Source: a virus. Taken from it: a stretch of 40,047 nt of DNA. Positions 34,247 to 40,047 of the stretch are shown in pieces (positions within the stretch are counted from its first letter, which is position 1; each line of letters begins with the position of its first letter). The notes beneath the pieces are model-generated. The model ran no database searches. It had not been told where the DNA came from and saw nothing but the letters and a program-made list of their open reading frames with translations. The stretch lies in IMG/VR virus record IMGVR_UViG_3300026183_000012, positions 1 to 40,047 of that record. One strand, written 5' to 3'. Both the position numbers and the translations under genes were made by a program.

Positions 34247-35940
34247 GGCATAGAATCTATTAACTGTTCTTCAATAGGAATATAATCCCCGCTTATATTA
34301 TCCCATTTAAAATGGGCCTCAGCCTGGTTTTCACCTAAGTTTTGAAACTTTACTTTAAGCACCTTAACTTTGACGGTTTTCCTATTATAATCGCGATGAA
34401 CAAGTAAGCCGTGATATGACGCATCATACCATTCACCACCGCCTTTAATACTGTACATAGTTGGTTCATCAATTGTACCATCTTCTTTTTTATACATCTT
34501 AGTAGGGTGAGCAACAATAATTACAAGCACATCATATTTTTTAGCAAAGGCTTCAACCCGAGTTAGGTATTCCATTGTAGCGTCAGGTATACTCATTGTA
34601 CTAGCACCTTGCATTTTAACTTTATTGTAAGGGTCTATAACTAAACATTTAATACCTTTGCGCTTTACGAGCTCAGCTCCTTTAGCAAGTACTGCATCTA
34701 AATCATATCTTTCATTCTCAATAAAATAAAAGTTGTCATTGACTTTAGAAATAACATTATTCCAGTTTTCTGTACCTATGTCTTCTTTACTAGGCATCCA
34801 ACCTCCTAACTTTCTTATTAATTTATGTGTATGTAAAAAGGTCGGTTTGTTTTCAGGTGATGCAAATGCAGTTTTCCAACCGTATTTTAAGTAGTAACCC
34901 ACCACCATTCGATCAACAAAATCAGACTTACCAGAGCTAGGCACTCCTGTAACGGTGATGAATTGCCCTGTATAAGTACTGAATATGCTATCAAAGTTAT
35001 TAAGCCCGATTTGATAACCAGGTTTAAAACCTTCATAAATAAACTCTTCAAGTTCATCATTTATGTCTTTTAATGTTACAACATTTTCAATAGGTACAGG
35101 CTTAGCCTTAGCAATAACATCAGCAAGCATACTGCGCCCATGCTCCATAAGAAATTCATTAGCATCTTTGTGTGCTCCGAACTCAACCGTAAAGCATCTC
35201 TCTGCTCCGAGTCTTCTAATAAGTTCTTGCTTAAGCGCCAATCCCGCCTCATCTGCATCAACTGCGAGAATGACTTTTTCTTTTGTTTCGAAATAGTCAA
35301 TGCAGCTGTCCAGGTAATCAAGGTTAGTGTTGTTAATAGTAGCTCCGTTTGGAACAGATACAACGGATTCAATTCCGCTTTCCACAAAAGAAAGAGTATC
35401 CATTTCACCTTCCACAATAACCACATAGTCGTGGCCAATAGTACGGTCAATATTATAAAATACCTTTTCGGCTCCTTTAACGAGTTTAAAATTCTTCCTA
35501 CCATCTCTATACTTTATATTTATTAGTTCGTTATTAATAAAGTAATTGAATTGTATTGTATTTTCACTCTTGCCAGTTTGAGGCATAAATTCAACACCCT
35601 CGGTTATTTTCATTTTAACCAAAGTTTTTTGACTTATACCTCTACCCTCAAACCATTTGATAACATTATTACTAAGATCAGTATTGTTTTTCCATTCAGG
35701 TTTGGTATACTCTTTCATTTTATTTGAGCTTCTTTTAAAAGTATGTAACTGAAATACTTCATTACAATTCATACAAGTGCCGAGACCACGATCCCAATCA
35801 TACATAGCACACTTTGCTTTTTGATTTTTGGGTTGCCTGTTATGCGAGCAGAGAGGGCATACACCCTCTCGCTTGCCAACATCAAGATCGTATTGATTGA
35901 AATTATCAATTTCAAAACCGTTAATCTCTGTTGTATTCAT
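34231..35940 (-). CDS. Bifunctional DNA primase-helicase (T7 gp4-like architecture)
   Basis: The protein of 569 residues joins three parts. A zinc finger (C28, C31, C56, C59) recognises priming sites. A TOPRIM primase domain has VEGEMD (E177) and AVDADEAG (D228, D230). A RecA-type hexameric helicase has Walker A GVPSSGKSD (G332-D340, K338) and Walker B CLVIDPYNK (D436), followed by IIVAHPTK, where His is the expected sensor. The order matches T7 gene 4 protein, so it should prime and unwind at the replication fork. It is directly preceded by a 22-residue ORF with the stop abutting this ATG. A C-terminal acidic tail (IDSMPWEVD) could bind a DNA polymerase, which is not encoded in this window. 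Confidence 0.92.
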   Translation of the reverse strand: MNTTEINGFEIDNFNQYDLDVGKREGVCPLCSHNRQPKNQKAKCAMYDWDRGLGTCMNCNEVFQLHTFKRSSNKMKEYTKPEWKNNTDLSNNVIKWFEGRGISQKTLVKMKITEGVEFMPQTGKSENTIQFNYFINNELINIKYRDGRKNFKLVKGAEKVFYNIDRTIGHDYVVIVEGEMDTLSFVESGIESVVSVPNGATINNTNLDYLDSCIDYFETKEKVILAVDADEAGLALKQELIRRLGAERCFTVEFGAHKDANEFLMEHGRSMLADVIAKAKPVPIENVVTLKDINDELEEFIYEGFKPGYQIGLNNFDSIFSTYTGQFITVTGVPSSGKSDFVDRMVVGYYLKYGWKTAFASPENKPTFLHTHKLIRKLGGWMPSKEDIGTENWNNVISKVNDNFYFIENERYDLDAVLAKGAELVKRKGIKCLVIDPYNKVKMQGASTMSIPDATMEYLTRVEAFAKKYDVLVIIVAHPTKMYKKEDGTIDEPTMYSIKGGGEWYDASYHGLLVHRDYNRKTVKVKVLKVKFQNLGENQAEAHFKWDNISGDYIPIEEQLIDSMPWEVD

Positions 35941-36009
35941 CTAATCTTCGATTAAAGTTATATTACCATCTTCGTCATATTCAATATTGTAATAATCCTC
36001 GTCGTACAT
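35941..36009 (-). CDS. 22-residue acidic micro-ORF between ssb and helicase
   Basis: An ATG overlapping the ssb stop (TAATG at 36009) opens a 22-codon frame, MYDEDYYNIEYDEDGNITLI-ED, ending in TAG exactly one base before the helicase ATG at 35940. The peptide has nine acidic residues and four Tyr and no basic ones. Translation would be coupled on both sides. It may be a real acidic microprotein or merely a re-initiation relay that carries ribosomes to the helicase start. Confidence 0.45.
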   Translation of the reverse strand: MYDEDYYNIEYDEDGNITLIED

Positions 36010-36326
36010 TAGAATGGTAAATCAGGTTCGACTGCCGCTGGTGGGGCTTGCATTTCAATTGATTGTTGCACGCCTTGTTTTTCTGCAGTTGTTACATTTT
36101 GGCCATTAGTCCAAACTACTTTAACATTACCTAAATATTCTTTTTGAGATTTAGAATCACGTTCTTCTTTAGTTTGTTCTGTCATAATATAACCAGAATC
36201 ACCATATTGTCCAGGCTCATCATTAAGCACAATAGTAATTGGGTAATATTTACCTTTTTTACCTTCGTAGATTTTTGATTTATTGATTTTTGTTAAATCA
36301 ATATTAGCTGAAATAATACTTGCCAT
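36009..36326 (-). CDS. ssb: Single-stranded DNA-binding protein (OB-fold type)
   Basis: The 105-residue protein begins with a beta-rich segment (IISANIDLTKINKSKIYEGK) then KYYPITIVLNDEP, matching a compact phage OB-fold SSB. It ends in an acidic tip, VEPDLPF, of the kind (acidic stretch plus Pro-Phe) that SSBs use to recruit replication and repair partners. The Gln/Ala/Pro-rich linker before it (about 86-100) is also typical. It sits between recombination genes and primase-helicase. Its start lies in the stop of the upstream microprotein (TAATG). Direct family proof would need a profile search. Confidence 0.75.
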   Translation of the reverse strand: MASIISANIDLTKINKSKIYEGKKGKYYPITIVLNDEPGQYGDSGYIMTEQTKEERDSKSQKEYLGNVKVVWTNGQNVTTAEKQGVQQSIEMQAPPAAVEPDLPF

Positions 36327-36493
36327 TAATATGTAGCTATTTGGTTAAACATTCTTTTAAGCTGATCCTTATTAGCACCTGTAACCCTACGTAGGTTATC
36401 TACGGCTTTAACATGATTCTGCTTTGCATAAAAATTGTTTTCACTAGTTGTTACTCCTGTAACATCACAAGTTCTTTTTCTTGTTCTTGGCAT
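36326..36493 (-). CDS. 55-residue microprotein upstream of ssb
   Basis: ATG at 36493 gives MPRTRKRTCDVTGVTTSENN, then FYAKQNHVKAVDNLRRVTGA and NKDQLKRMFNQIATY. It is basic, with a short disordered Arg-rich N-terminus followed by two likely helices; the second half resembles a small DNA-binding helix pair. The stop overlaps the ssb start (TAATG), giving translational coupling. The position in the recombination and replication module suggests an accessory role. No family is recognised. Confidence 0.65.
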   Translation of the reverse strand: MPRTRKRTCDVTGVTTSENNFYAKQNHVKAVDNLRRVTGANKDQLKRMFNQIATY

Positions 36494-36509
36494 AATAATT
36501 AAATTTAAA

Positions 36510-37241
36510 TTAAAGTGTTCTTGAAATATAGTATTGACTTATGTCAATATCTTCATTAATAAAAAATTCATTGTAAGCTTGAACTGCTTTAGCAACTTTA
36601 TTAGCGCCTGATTGCATAAATCTATCTGAGCAATCAAACAATCCAAGTTGATGAGTTTTTTTATCAATTACTAGGAATATTAATTCATATCCAAACATCT
36701 TTGAATAAATATAAGCTTGGCTATCATAATTATATTTATAAGCGCTATTTGAAAATGAACTAATTGAATTTGTTGTTTTTAAATCTATCACAAGCTGTTC
36801 TGTATGATTTACAATATCAGCTTTACCTTTCCACATCATGCCCTCGAGCTCTGTAATACCTGGCTTCTCATATTCAACTTCACCGTCTTGTATTAATTGT
36901 CTGAATAATTCGTTATTCATAACAACCTCTCGCATTAATTCAATTTCATCCGCTTCTTTTTCTAATAAACAAATATCACCATTTGATAATAATTTGTATT
37001 CGTTGGTATTACGAGTTGCAGATTTAGATATTTTATACTTATCTAATTTGTTAGGCTCGAGGATGCATGTGTGAAAGTAGCCCCCAATTACAAGGGCCGG
37101 AGTTTTTGGTGTTGGCTTCTTGAATTCAAGAGGATTATTTAATAATGCATTTATATCAGAATTACTTAAGTAAGTTTTTCCAAATTCCCCATAATAATTC
37201 TCATCATCACGCAGCTTTTCAATAATCTCTTTGTTATCCAT
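36510..37241 (-). CDS. PD-(D/E)XK exonuclease (RecE/RecB-family-like)
   Basis: This protein of 243 residues has the layout of phage recombination exonucleases: GGYFHTCILEP (H57) early, then GKADIVN (D142), VIDLKTT (D153, K155) and a following helix with YDSQAYIYSKMFG, whose Gln and Tyr are typical of this fold. It would resect double-stranded ends to expose single strands for the ERF annealase encoded just upstream. Its start overlaps the ERF gene by eight bases, so the two are probably made together. Whether it is a 5'-3' exonuclease or a DNA-repair nuclease cannot be read from sequence alone. Confidence 0.8.
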   Translation of the reverse strand: MDNKEIIEKLRDDENYYGEFGKTYLSNSDINALLNNPLEFKKPTPKTPALVIGGYFHTCILEPNKLDKYKISKSATRNTNEYKLLSNGDICLLEKEADEIELMREVVMNNELFRQLIQDGEVEYEKPGITELEGMMWKGKADIVNHTEQLVIDLKTTNSISSFSNSAYKYNYDSQAYIYSKMFGYELIFLVIDKKTHQLGLFDCSDRFMQSGANKVAKAVQAYNEFFINEDIDISQYYISRTL

Positions 37242-37785
37242 TTTGTAGCTCTTTTAATGCGTCAGGAGTAATATCATATTTGTCCTGTAAAGTTTTAAGT
37301 AAACCACCATTACTTAAAAACTTTTTTGCTTTTTCAATATTATTAGAATTAATTTTGGGTTTGCGTATAGCATTTGTATCATGCCCGTTTGTAGCATCTG
37401 CATCAGCGGTATCATCAATAAGCAGCAAATTACCTAAAGCATACTTTTTACCATAACTTGACGCACTACCAAATTGCTGAGGTGTTGCCATACCTTTTTG
37501 GTTTATGTCTACACCCACAATTGCTGAGGTAGATATTGATTTATTTTCATCAATATCAAACATTATTGCGGTAGTTTCAATTATAGGAAACATATCAAAT
37601 GTACCCTCAAAATGAGTATATTTTTCGTTTATTGTAAAATATACACGGTACTTTTCGTTAATAGGTTTCAATGCTTCTAGTATATCCTCAGCCGATCTGA
37701 AGTTATATTTACCAAAAGAATTATACCTAGACTTTTTAGCTTTAAACTCTACTTGAATTTTACTTAATTTTTCTGCTGTTGTCAT
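37234..37785 (-). CDS. ERF-family single-strand annealing recombinase
   Basis: The 183-residue protein matches the Erf type: an N-terminal helix, then KYNFRSAEDILEALKPI (about 27-43), a beta core, and the signature block TPQQFGSASSYGKKYALGNL near residues 114-133 followed by an acidic loop (DDTADAD). The C-terminal part is a small helical domain (NNIEKAKKFLSNGG). It would anneal complementary single strands in replication-linked recombination and genome end processing. The exonuclease partner overlaps its end by eight bases. Family assignment is strong on motif pattern. Confidence 0.85.
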   Translation of the reverse strand: MTTAEKLSKIQVEFKAKKSRYNSFGKYNFRSAEDILEALKPINEKYRVYFTINEKYTHFEGTFDMFPIIETTAIMFDIDENKSISTSAIVGVDINQKGMATPQQFGSASSYGKKYALGNLLLIDDTADADATNGHDTNAIRKPKINSNNIEKAKKFLSNGGLLKTLQDKYDITPDALKELQNG

Positions 37786-38026
37786 TTAATTTGTGATATA
37801 ATTTATTATTTAATTTAATTGTTCTAGTTTGGTATTTTCCGTTTATAAAATAAGAATTGTGATAATCAGACTCTAGTTTGATATTAAAATCATTTAGTTT
37901 ATCAAAGTATTCAGGATTTGTTTGATAAACATCATCTATTTTATAATAGTCTAGCGCTTCAGATAGATTAGTGGCCTCGCCACGGTCTATAATATCATCT
38001 TCAATATCGTATAGTTTAACATTCAT
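37760..38026 (-). CDS. Hypothetical acidic protein upstream of the recombinase
   Basis: The product has 88 residues: an acidic N-terminal half (LYDIEDDIIDRGEATNL, SEALDYYKI) and a Lys/Asn-rich C-terminal half. A helix-loop pattern with ALDYYK is visible, but no known domain. It overlaps the ERF gene by 26 bases. The 39 bases before its start (38027-38065) are pure intergenic A/T sequence, one of the few gaps in this block. Function is unknown. Confidence 0.55.
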   Translation of the reverse strand: MNVKLYDIEDDIIDRGEATNLSEALDYYKIDDVYQTNPEYFDKLNDFNIKLESDYHNSYFINGKYQTRTIKLNNKLYHKLNDNSRKIK

Positions 38027-38065
38027 AGCTATAATATTTATTACATAAATAGTTAAAAAAGTATA

Positions 38066-38797
38066 TTAATTTTCAATAAAATTTTCAATAATTTTTTCTA
38101 CGTCTTCGTTTTTAAGTTTGCTCAATGCTTTCGCTTTTGTTTTCTTTATCCATATTGCAGACTTATTAAACCATTCAGCAATATTGCTAATGCTAACAGG
38201 CCTATCATAAGCTTCATCAATGCCATAAGACTTCTTTAAAACATCTTTTTCAAACTTAGTTAATAGTTTGTCCATAATATCATTTATAAGCTCATTAAGT
38301 TGCTCATTTTGATAATTAGGAACTTCATCGATTACATCTAAATAGTCATGGTTAAAAAAAGAAGAAAAAGTGCGAGTTAAAAAAATATCTATTTGGTAAT
38401 TATTATCATATTTTCCTTCATAAGCATCACCATGGGGTCTAAGCGTATAGTACGCCTCAGGTATTCTTATTGTATCTCTATCATTAGCAATAGCTCTTTT
38501 AATACCGTTTTTTATATTTAATTTTAAATAATTAATTATAATACCATTTCTTTCCTCTTCTGGTGCTTTATTAATCATATCCCAGTCAAGCTTACCCCAA
38601 GCCCTATAGAAATGATAATAGCCTTCTTGAAGCAAATCATTTAAATCTAAAACACCTATTCTTGGATAAGATCTTTCAAACGAATTAGCAAGTGATCTTG
38701 GCCATTCAATAAACGGTGCTTTTTCTGGGTCTATGTTCTTAAAATTTTTCATTTCATTTAAATGTATTTTGTACGTTGGGTGGCTATACCATTTCAT
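38066..38797 (-). CDS. Sigma-70-family-like RNA polymerase sigma factor
   Basis: The protein of 243 residues has a region-2-like segment, LDLNDLLQEGYYHFYRAWGK (about 50-69), in which the D-L-x-Q-E-G core is the usual sigma-70 signature for binding core polymerase. This is followed by helices with NYLKLNIKNGIKRAI. The C-terminal 70 residues or so end in a helix-turn-helix typical of region 4 (FEKDVLKKSYGI, then ISNIAEWFNKS and WIKKTKAKALSKL). Such factors let a phage direct host RNA polymerase to its own later promoters. The start overlaps the upstream small gene as ATGA. Promoter specificity cannot be deduced from the window. Confidence 0.8.
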   Translation of the reverse strand: MKWYSHPTYKIHLNEMKNFKNIDPEKAPFIEWPRSLANSFERSYPRIGVLDLNDLLQEGYYHFYRAWGKLDWDMINKAPEEERNGIIINYLKLNIKNGIKRAIANDRDTIRIPEAYYTLRPHGDAYEGKYDNNYQIDIFLTRTFSSFFNHDYLDVIDEVPNYQNEQLNELINDIMDKLLTKFEKDVLKKSYGIDEAYDRPVSISNIAEWFNKSAIWIKKTKAKALSKLKNEDVEKIIENFIEN

Positions 38798-39006
38798 AAT
38801 TCAAGTAATCGTAAACGTTTGCTGTATTTTAATATCAATTCTGCTTTATGTTTAAGCTTTTTAACTGGCATACGGCCGTCTCTGGAGCCTTCTAACACAT
38901 CATCTACAATCTCATTACGTAATCTATATATGTGCTCCCATATTGCTTGTTTATGGTCTTTTTTTCTGTATAGTGTTATTTTTATTCCGTTTATTTTTAT
39001 CTGCAT
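38794..39006 (-). CDS. Hypothetical small protein upstream of sigma factor
   Basis: This basic 70-residue protein starts with a short beta segment (MQIKINGIKITLYRKKD) followed by helices (WEHIYRLRNEIVDDVLEG and KKLKHKAELILKYSKRLRLL). It is coupled to the sigma gene by ATGA. Nothing identifies a function. Co-expression with the sigma factor raises the possibility of a regulator, but that is only positional. Confidence 0.5.
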   Translation of the reverse strand: MQIKINGIKITLYRKKDHKQAIWEHIYRLRNEIVDDVLEGSRDGRMPVKKLKHKAELILKYSKRLRLLEL

Positions 39007-39085
39007 TTCTTTCTTGTTTTATTTTTGAAGCTATACCAAAAGCGTTTGTGTATAGCAAATGTTTATATATCTTATGTCTGCTCAT
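38951..39085 (-). CDS. Possible 44-residue microprotein
   Basis: ATG at 39085, four bases after the previous stop, opens MSRHKIYKHLLYTNAFGIAS followed by a Lys/Asn/Arg-rich tail. It overlaps the next gene by 56 bases, and the tail composition there is what AT-rich DNA gives by chance, so only the first half looks like constrained protein. It is included because it fills the gap between two better-supported genes without other coding content. Confidence 0.35.
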   Translation of the reverse strand: MSRHKIYKHLLYTNAFGIASKIKQERNADKNKRNKNNTIQKKRP

Positions 39086-39089
39086 ATGT

Positions 39090-39260
39090 TTATTTTAAAG
39101 AGTCTGCCCAGAATTCTGTTTTTTCTATATATGTAATACCATTTTTTGTAAAATACAAATGTTTATGCTTATCAAAACTAGGCGGTATATTACCTAATTG
39201 GTAAGGTTTAAATTTTCTAACTTTTCCAGTTGAATCTGTTAATTTAATTAGTTTGTGCAT
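39090..39260 (-). CDS. 56-residue microprotein downstream of DNA ligase
   Basis: ATG at 39260, 18 bases after the ligase stop, gives MHKLIKLTDSTGKVRKFKPY, then QLGNIPPSFDKHKHLYFTKN and GITYIEKTEFWADSLK. It is a compact beta-rich small protein with good hydrophobic/polar alternation, not low-complexity. It resembles the small SH3-like or tudor-like folds seen among phage microproteins, but no family match is claimed. Function is unknown. Confidence 0.6.
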   Translation of the reverse strand: MHKLIKLTDSTGKVRKFKPYQLGNIPPSFDKHKHLYFTKNGITYIEKTEFWADSLK

Positions 39261-39278
39261 GTTTATTTATTATTAAGA

Positions 39279-40047
39279 TTATTCATAATTTCGAAATGCT
39301 TTTGCGCGTGGAAAACGATATGCGCCAGATGGTGTACGCTCAAAATACTCGAATGTTAATTTTTTGTTCATAAAGAAGCCGCGTGCAGCCCATATATCTT
39401 TACGCTTTTGAATTGTAAGAGAAGGCCAAGGTACTTCAACTATTCGATTGTTTGAATCAACACCGATGAATTTGCCCAGACCGTTTTTGAATTTGCCTCG
39501 GCCTTCAATATAATCAGTGATTGTGATCTCGGTGTCCGACCAGTCTTTAACTTTTTGTAATGTGTAGCTTCGTTTTTGTTCATAAGGTTTGTTTTGTCTA
39601 AGCATTGAGCCTTCGTAGCCATTTGCTTTGTTTTGTTTATGGTATTTGTTTAATTCAGTTTCAGAGTAAATAACTTTAGTATCAACTTCATGAGTAAACT
39701 TTAGTTTGTATTTGCTTTTAAGACTTGTAATAGCAAGTGTACGATCAATAAATTTTAAATTAGCAAATGAATTTGCAGGCTCAGGATCTATATAATCAGA
39801 AAACAAATCATAGCAATGAAATTGCAGATAACTTGCGGCTTCAAATTTATCTTGTTGCGTTGGTTTTTGTTTGCGAACAAGTGAAATTATTTTGTTGAAG
39901 TTGTTTTTAAACTTATGGTTGTAAAGCTCACCATCAAGAATAAGATAAGGATTATCATTAAAAAGTGGTTTAAGTTCAGTGAGTATATGTTTACAATTGT
40001 GGAATTGCTTACCGTTTCTGCTATAAGCTCCATATTTTGTAATGATG
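39279..40047 (-). CDS. ATP-dependent DNA ligase (N-terminus outside window)
   Basis: The frame stays open to the right edge, so the 5' end, including the catalytic Lys motif KxDG, is missing. The visible 255 residues read KYGAYSRNGKQF (the R-x-G motif), LILDGELYN (motif III, acidic metal ligand), LQFHCYDLFS, EGSMLRQ (motif IV) and LQKVKDWSDTEITI (motif V, with the two Lys), and then an OB-fold domain ending in YRFPRAKAFRNYE. This is a small monomeric phage-type ligase that seals nicks after replication. A TTG at 39806 could be mistaken for a start, but upstream codons clearly continue the same domain. The order fits the replication module. Confidence 0.92.
   Translation of the reverse strand, partial: IITKYGAYSRNGKQFHNCKHILTELKPLFNDNPYLILDGELYNHKFKNNFNKIISLVRKQKPTQQDKFEAASYLQFHCYDLFSDYIDPEPANSFANLKFIDRTLAITSLKSKYKLKFTHEVDTKVIYSETELNKYHKQNKANGYEGSMLRQNKPYEQKRSYTLQKVKDWSDTEITITDYIEGRGKFKNGLGKFIGVDSNNRIVEVPWPSLTIQKRKDIWAARGFFMNKKLTFEYFERTPSGAYRFPRAKAFRNYE

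Noticed and set aside
35140-35526. 128-codon plus-strand frame opposite the primase-helicase gene
   Set aside because: It is antisense to a well-conserved TOPRIM region and has Ser/Phe/Cys-rich composition typical of antisense shadows.
38035-38051. A/T-only palindrome TATTTAT-TAC-ATAAATA in the gap before the 88-residue gene
   Set aside because: Short perfect inverted repeats are expected by chance in such AT-rich sequence. There is no T run, operator partner or second copy noticed.
39279-39806. TTG at 39806 as start of a 175-residue ligase fragment
   Set aside because: The same frame upstream encodes ligase motifs (LILDGELYN and SRNGKQF) to the end of the window.

Overview
This window looks like part of a tailed double-stranded DNA phage with a short-tailed (podovirus-like) virion, most likely infecting a marine or aquatic Bacteroidetes, probably a flavobacterium. 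The reasons are: an AT-rich, almost fully coding sequence; a packaging and head gene order; a replication and nucleotide-metabolism set; start codons preceded by A/T-rich stretches rather than Shine-Dalgarno sequences (many genes are coupled as TAATG or ATGA); an exported protein whose signal peptide ends in a Bacteroidetes-style Asn-Ala-Gln; and tail proteins carrying Fn3/Ig-like modules of a kind common in that phylum. Resemblance of the head and tail genes to crAss-like and marine flavobacterial phages is recalled from memory and was not searched.

Layout: two convergent gene blocks meet at a bidirectional terminator hairpin (27447-27481). The rightward block (1-27442) is the virion module: C-terminal part of the large terminase, portal, acidic scaffold-like protein, major capsid protein, an unknown protein, two connector or ring-like proteins, four consecutive tail ORFs (8262-17278), then an Ala/Gln-rich protein, a 645-residue protein and a 2520-residue polyvalent protein that are probably packaged or ejected. 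The leftward block (40047 down to 27487) reads ATP-dependent DNA ligase (its N-terminus lies outside the window), small unknown genes, a sigma-70-like factor, an ERF recombinase with a PD-(D/E)XK exonuclease, SSB, fused primase-helicase, thymidylate synthase, a GIY-YIG/MazG fusion, a second MazG-like protein, a DUF1064 nuclease, a run of microproteins, and ribonucleotide reductase (nrdB, nrdA) with an exported protein and a membrane protein between the two subunits.

How it fits together: the leftward genes would redirect transcription (sigma), enlarge the dNTP pool (NrdAB, ThyA, MazG-like enzymes), replicate and recombine DNA (primase-helicase, SSB, ERF, exonuclease, ligase). The rightward genes build the capsid and tail and load proteins for injection. 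No DNA polymerase, lysis gene, integrase, tRNA, CRISPR array or reverse transcriptase was recognised. No gap between genes exceeds about 70 bases.

The most unusual part is 8262-17278. What I believe to be one conserved tail (muzzle-like) protein appears divided over several separately translated ORFs. Eight divergent Ig/Fn3-like modules follow the core-like pieces of two of them. Other notable items are the GIY-YIG/MazG fusion, the HAD phosphatase and two zincin-like motifs inside the giant virion protein, the cluster of microproteins missed by ordinary size cut-offs, and a 22-residue ORF fitted exactly between ssb and the helicase gene.
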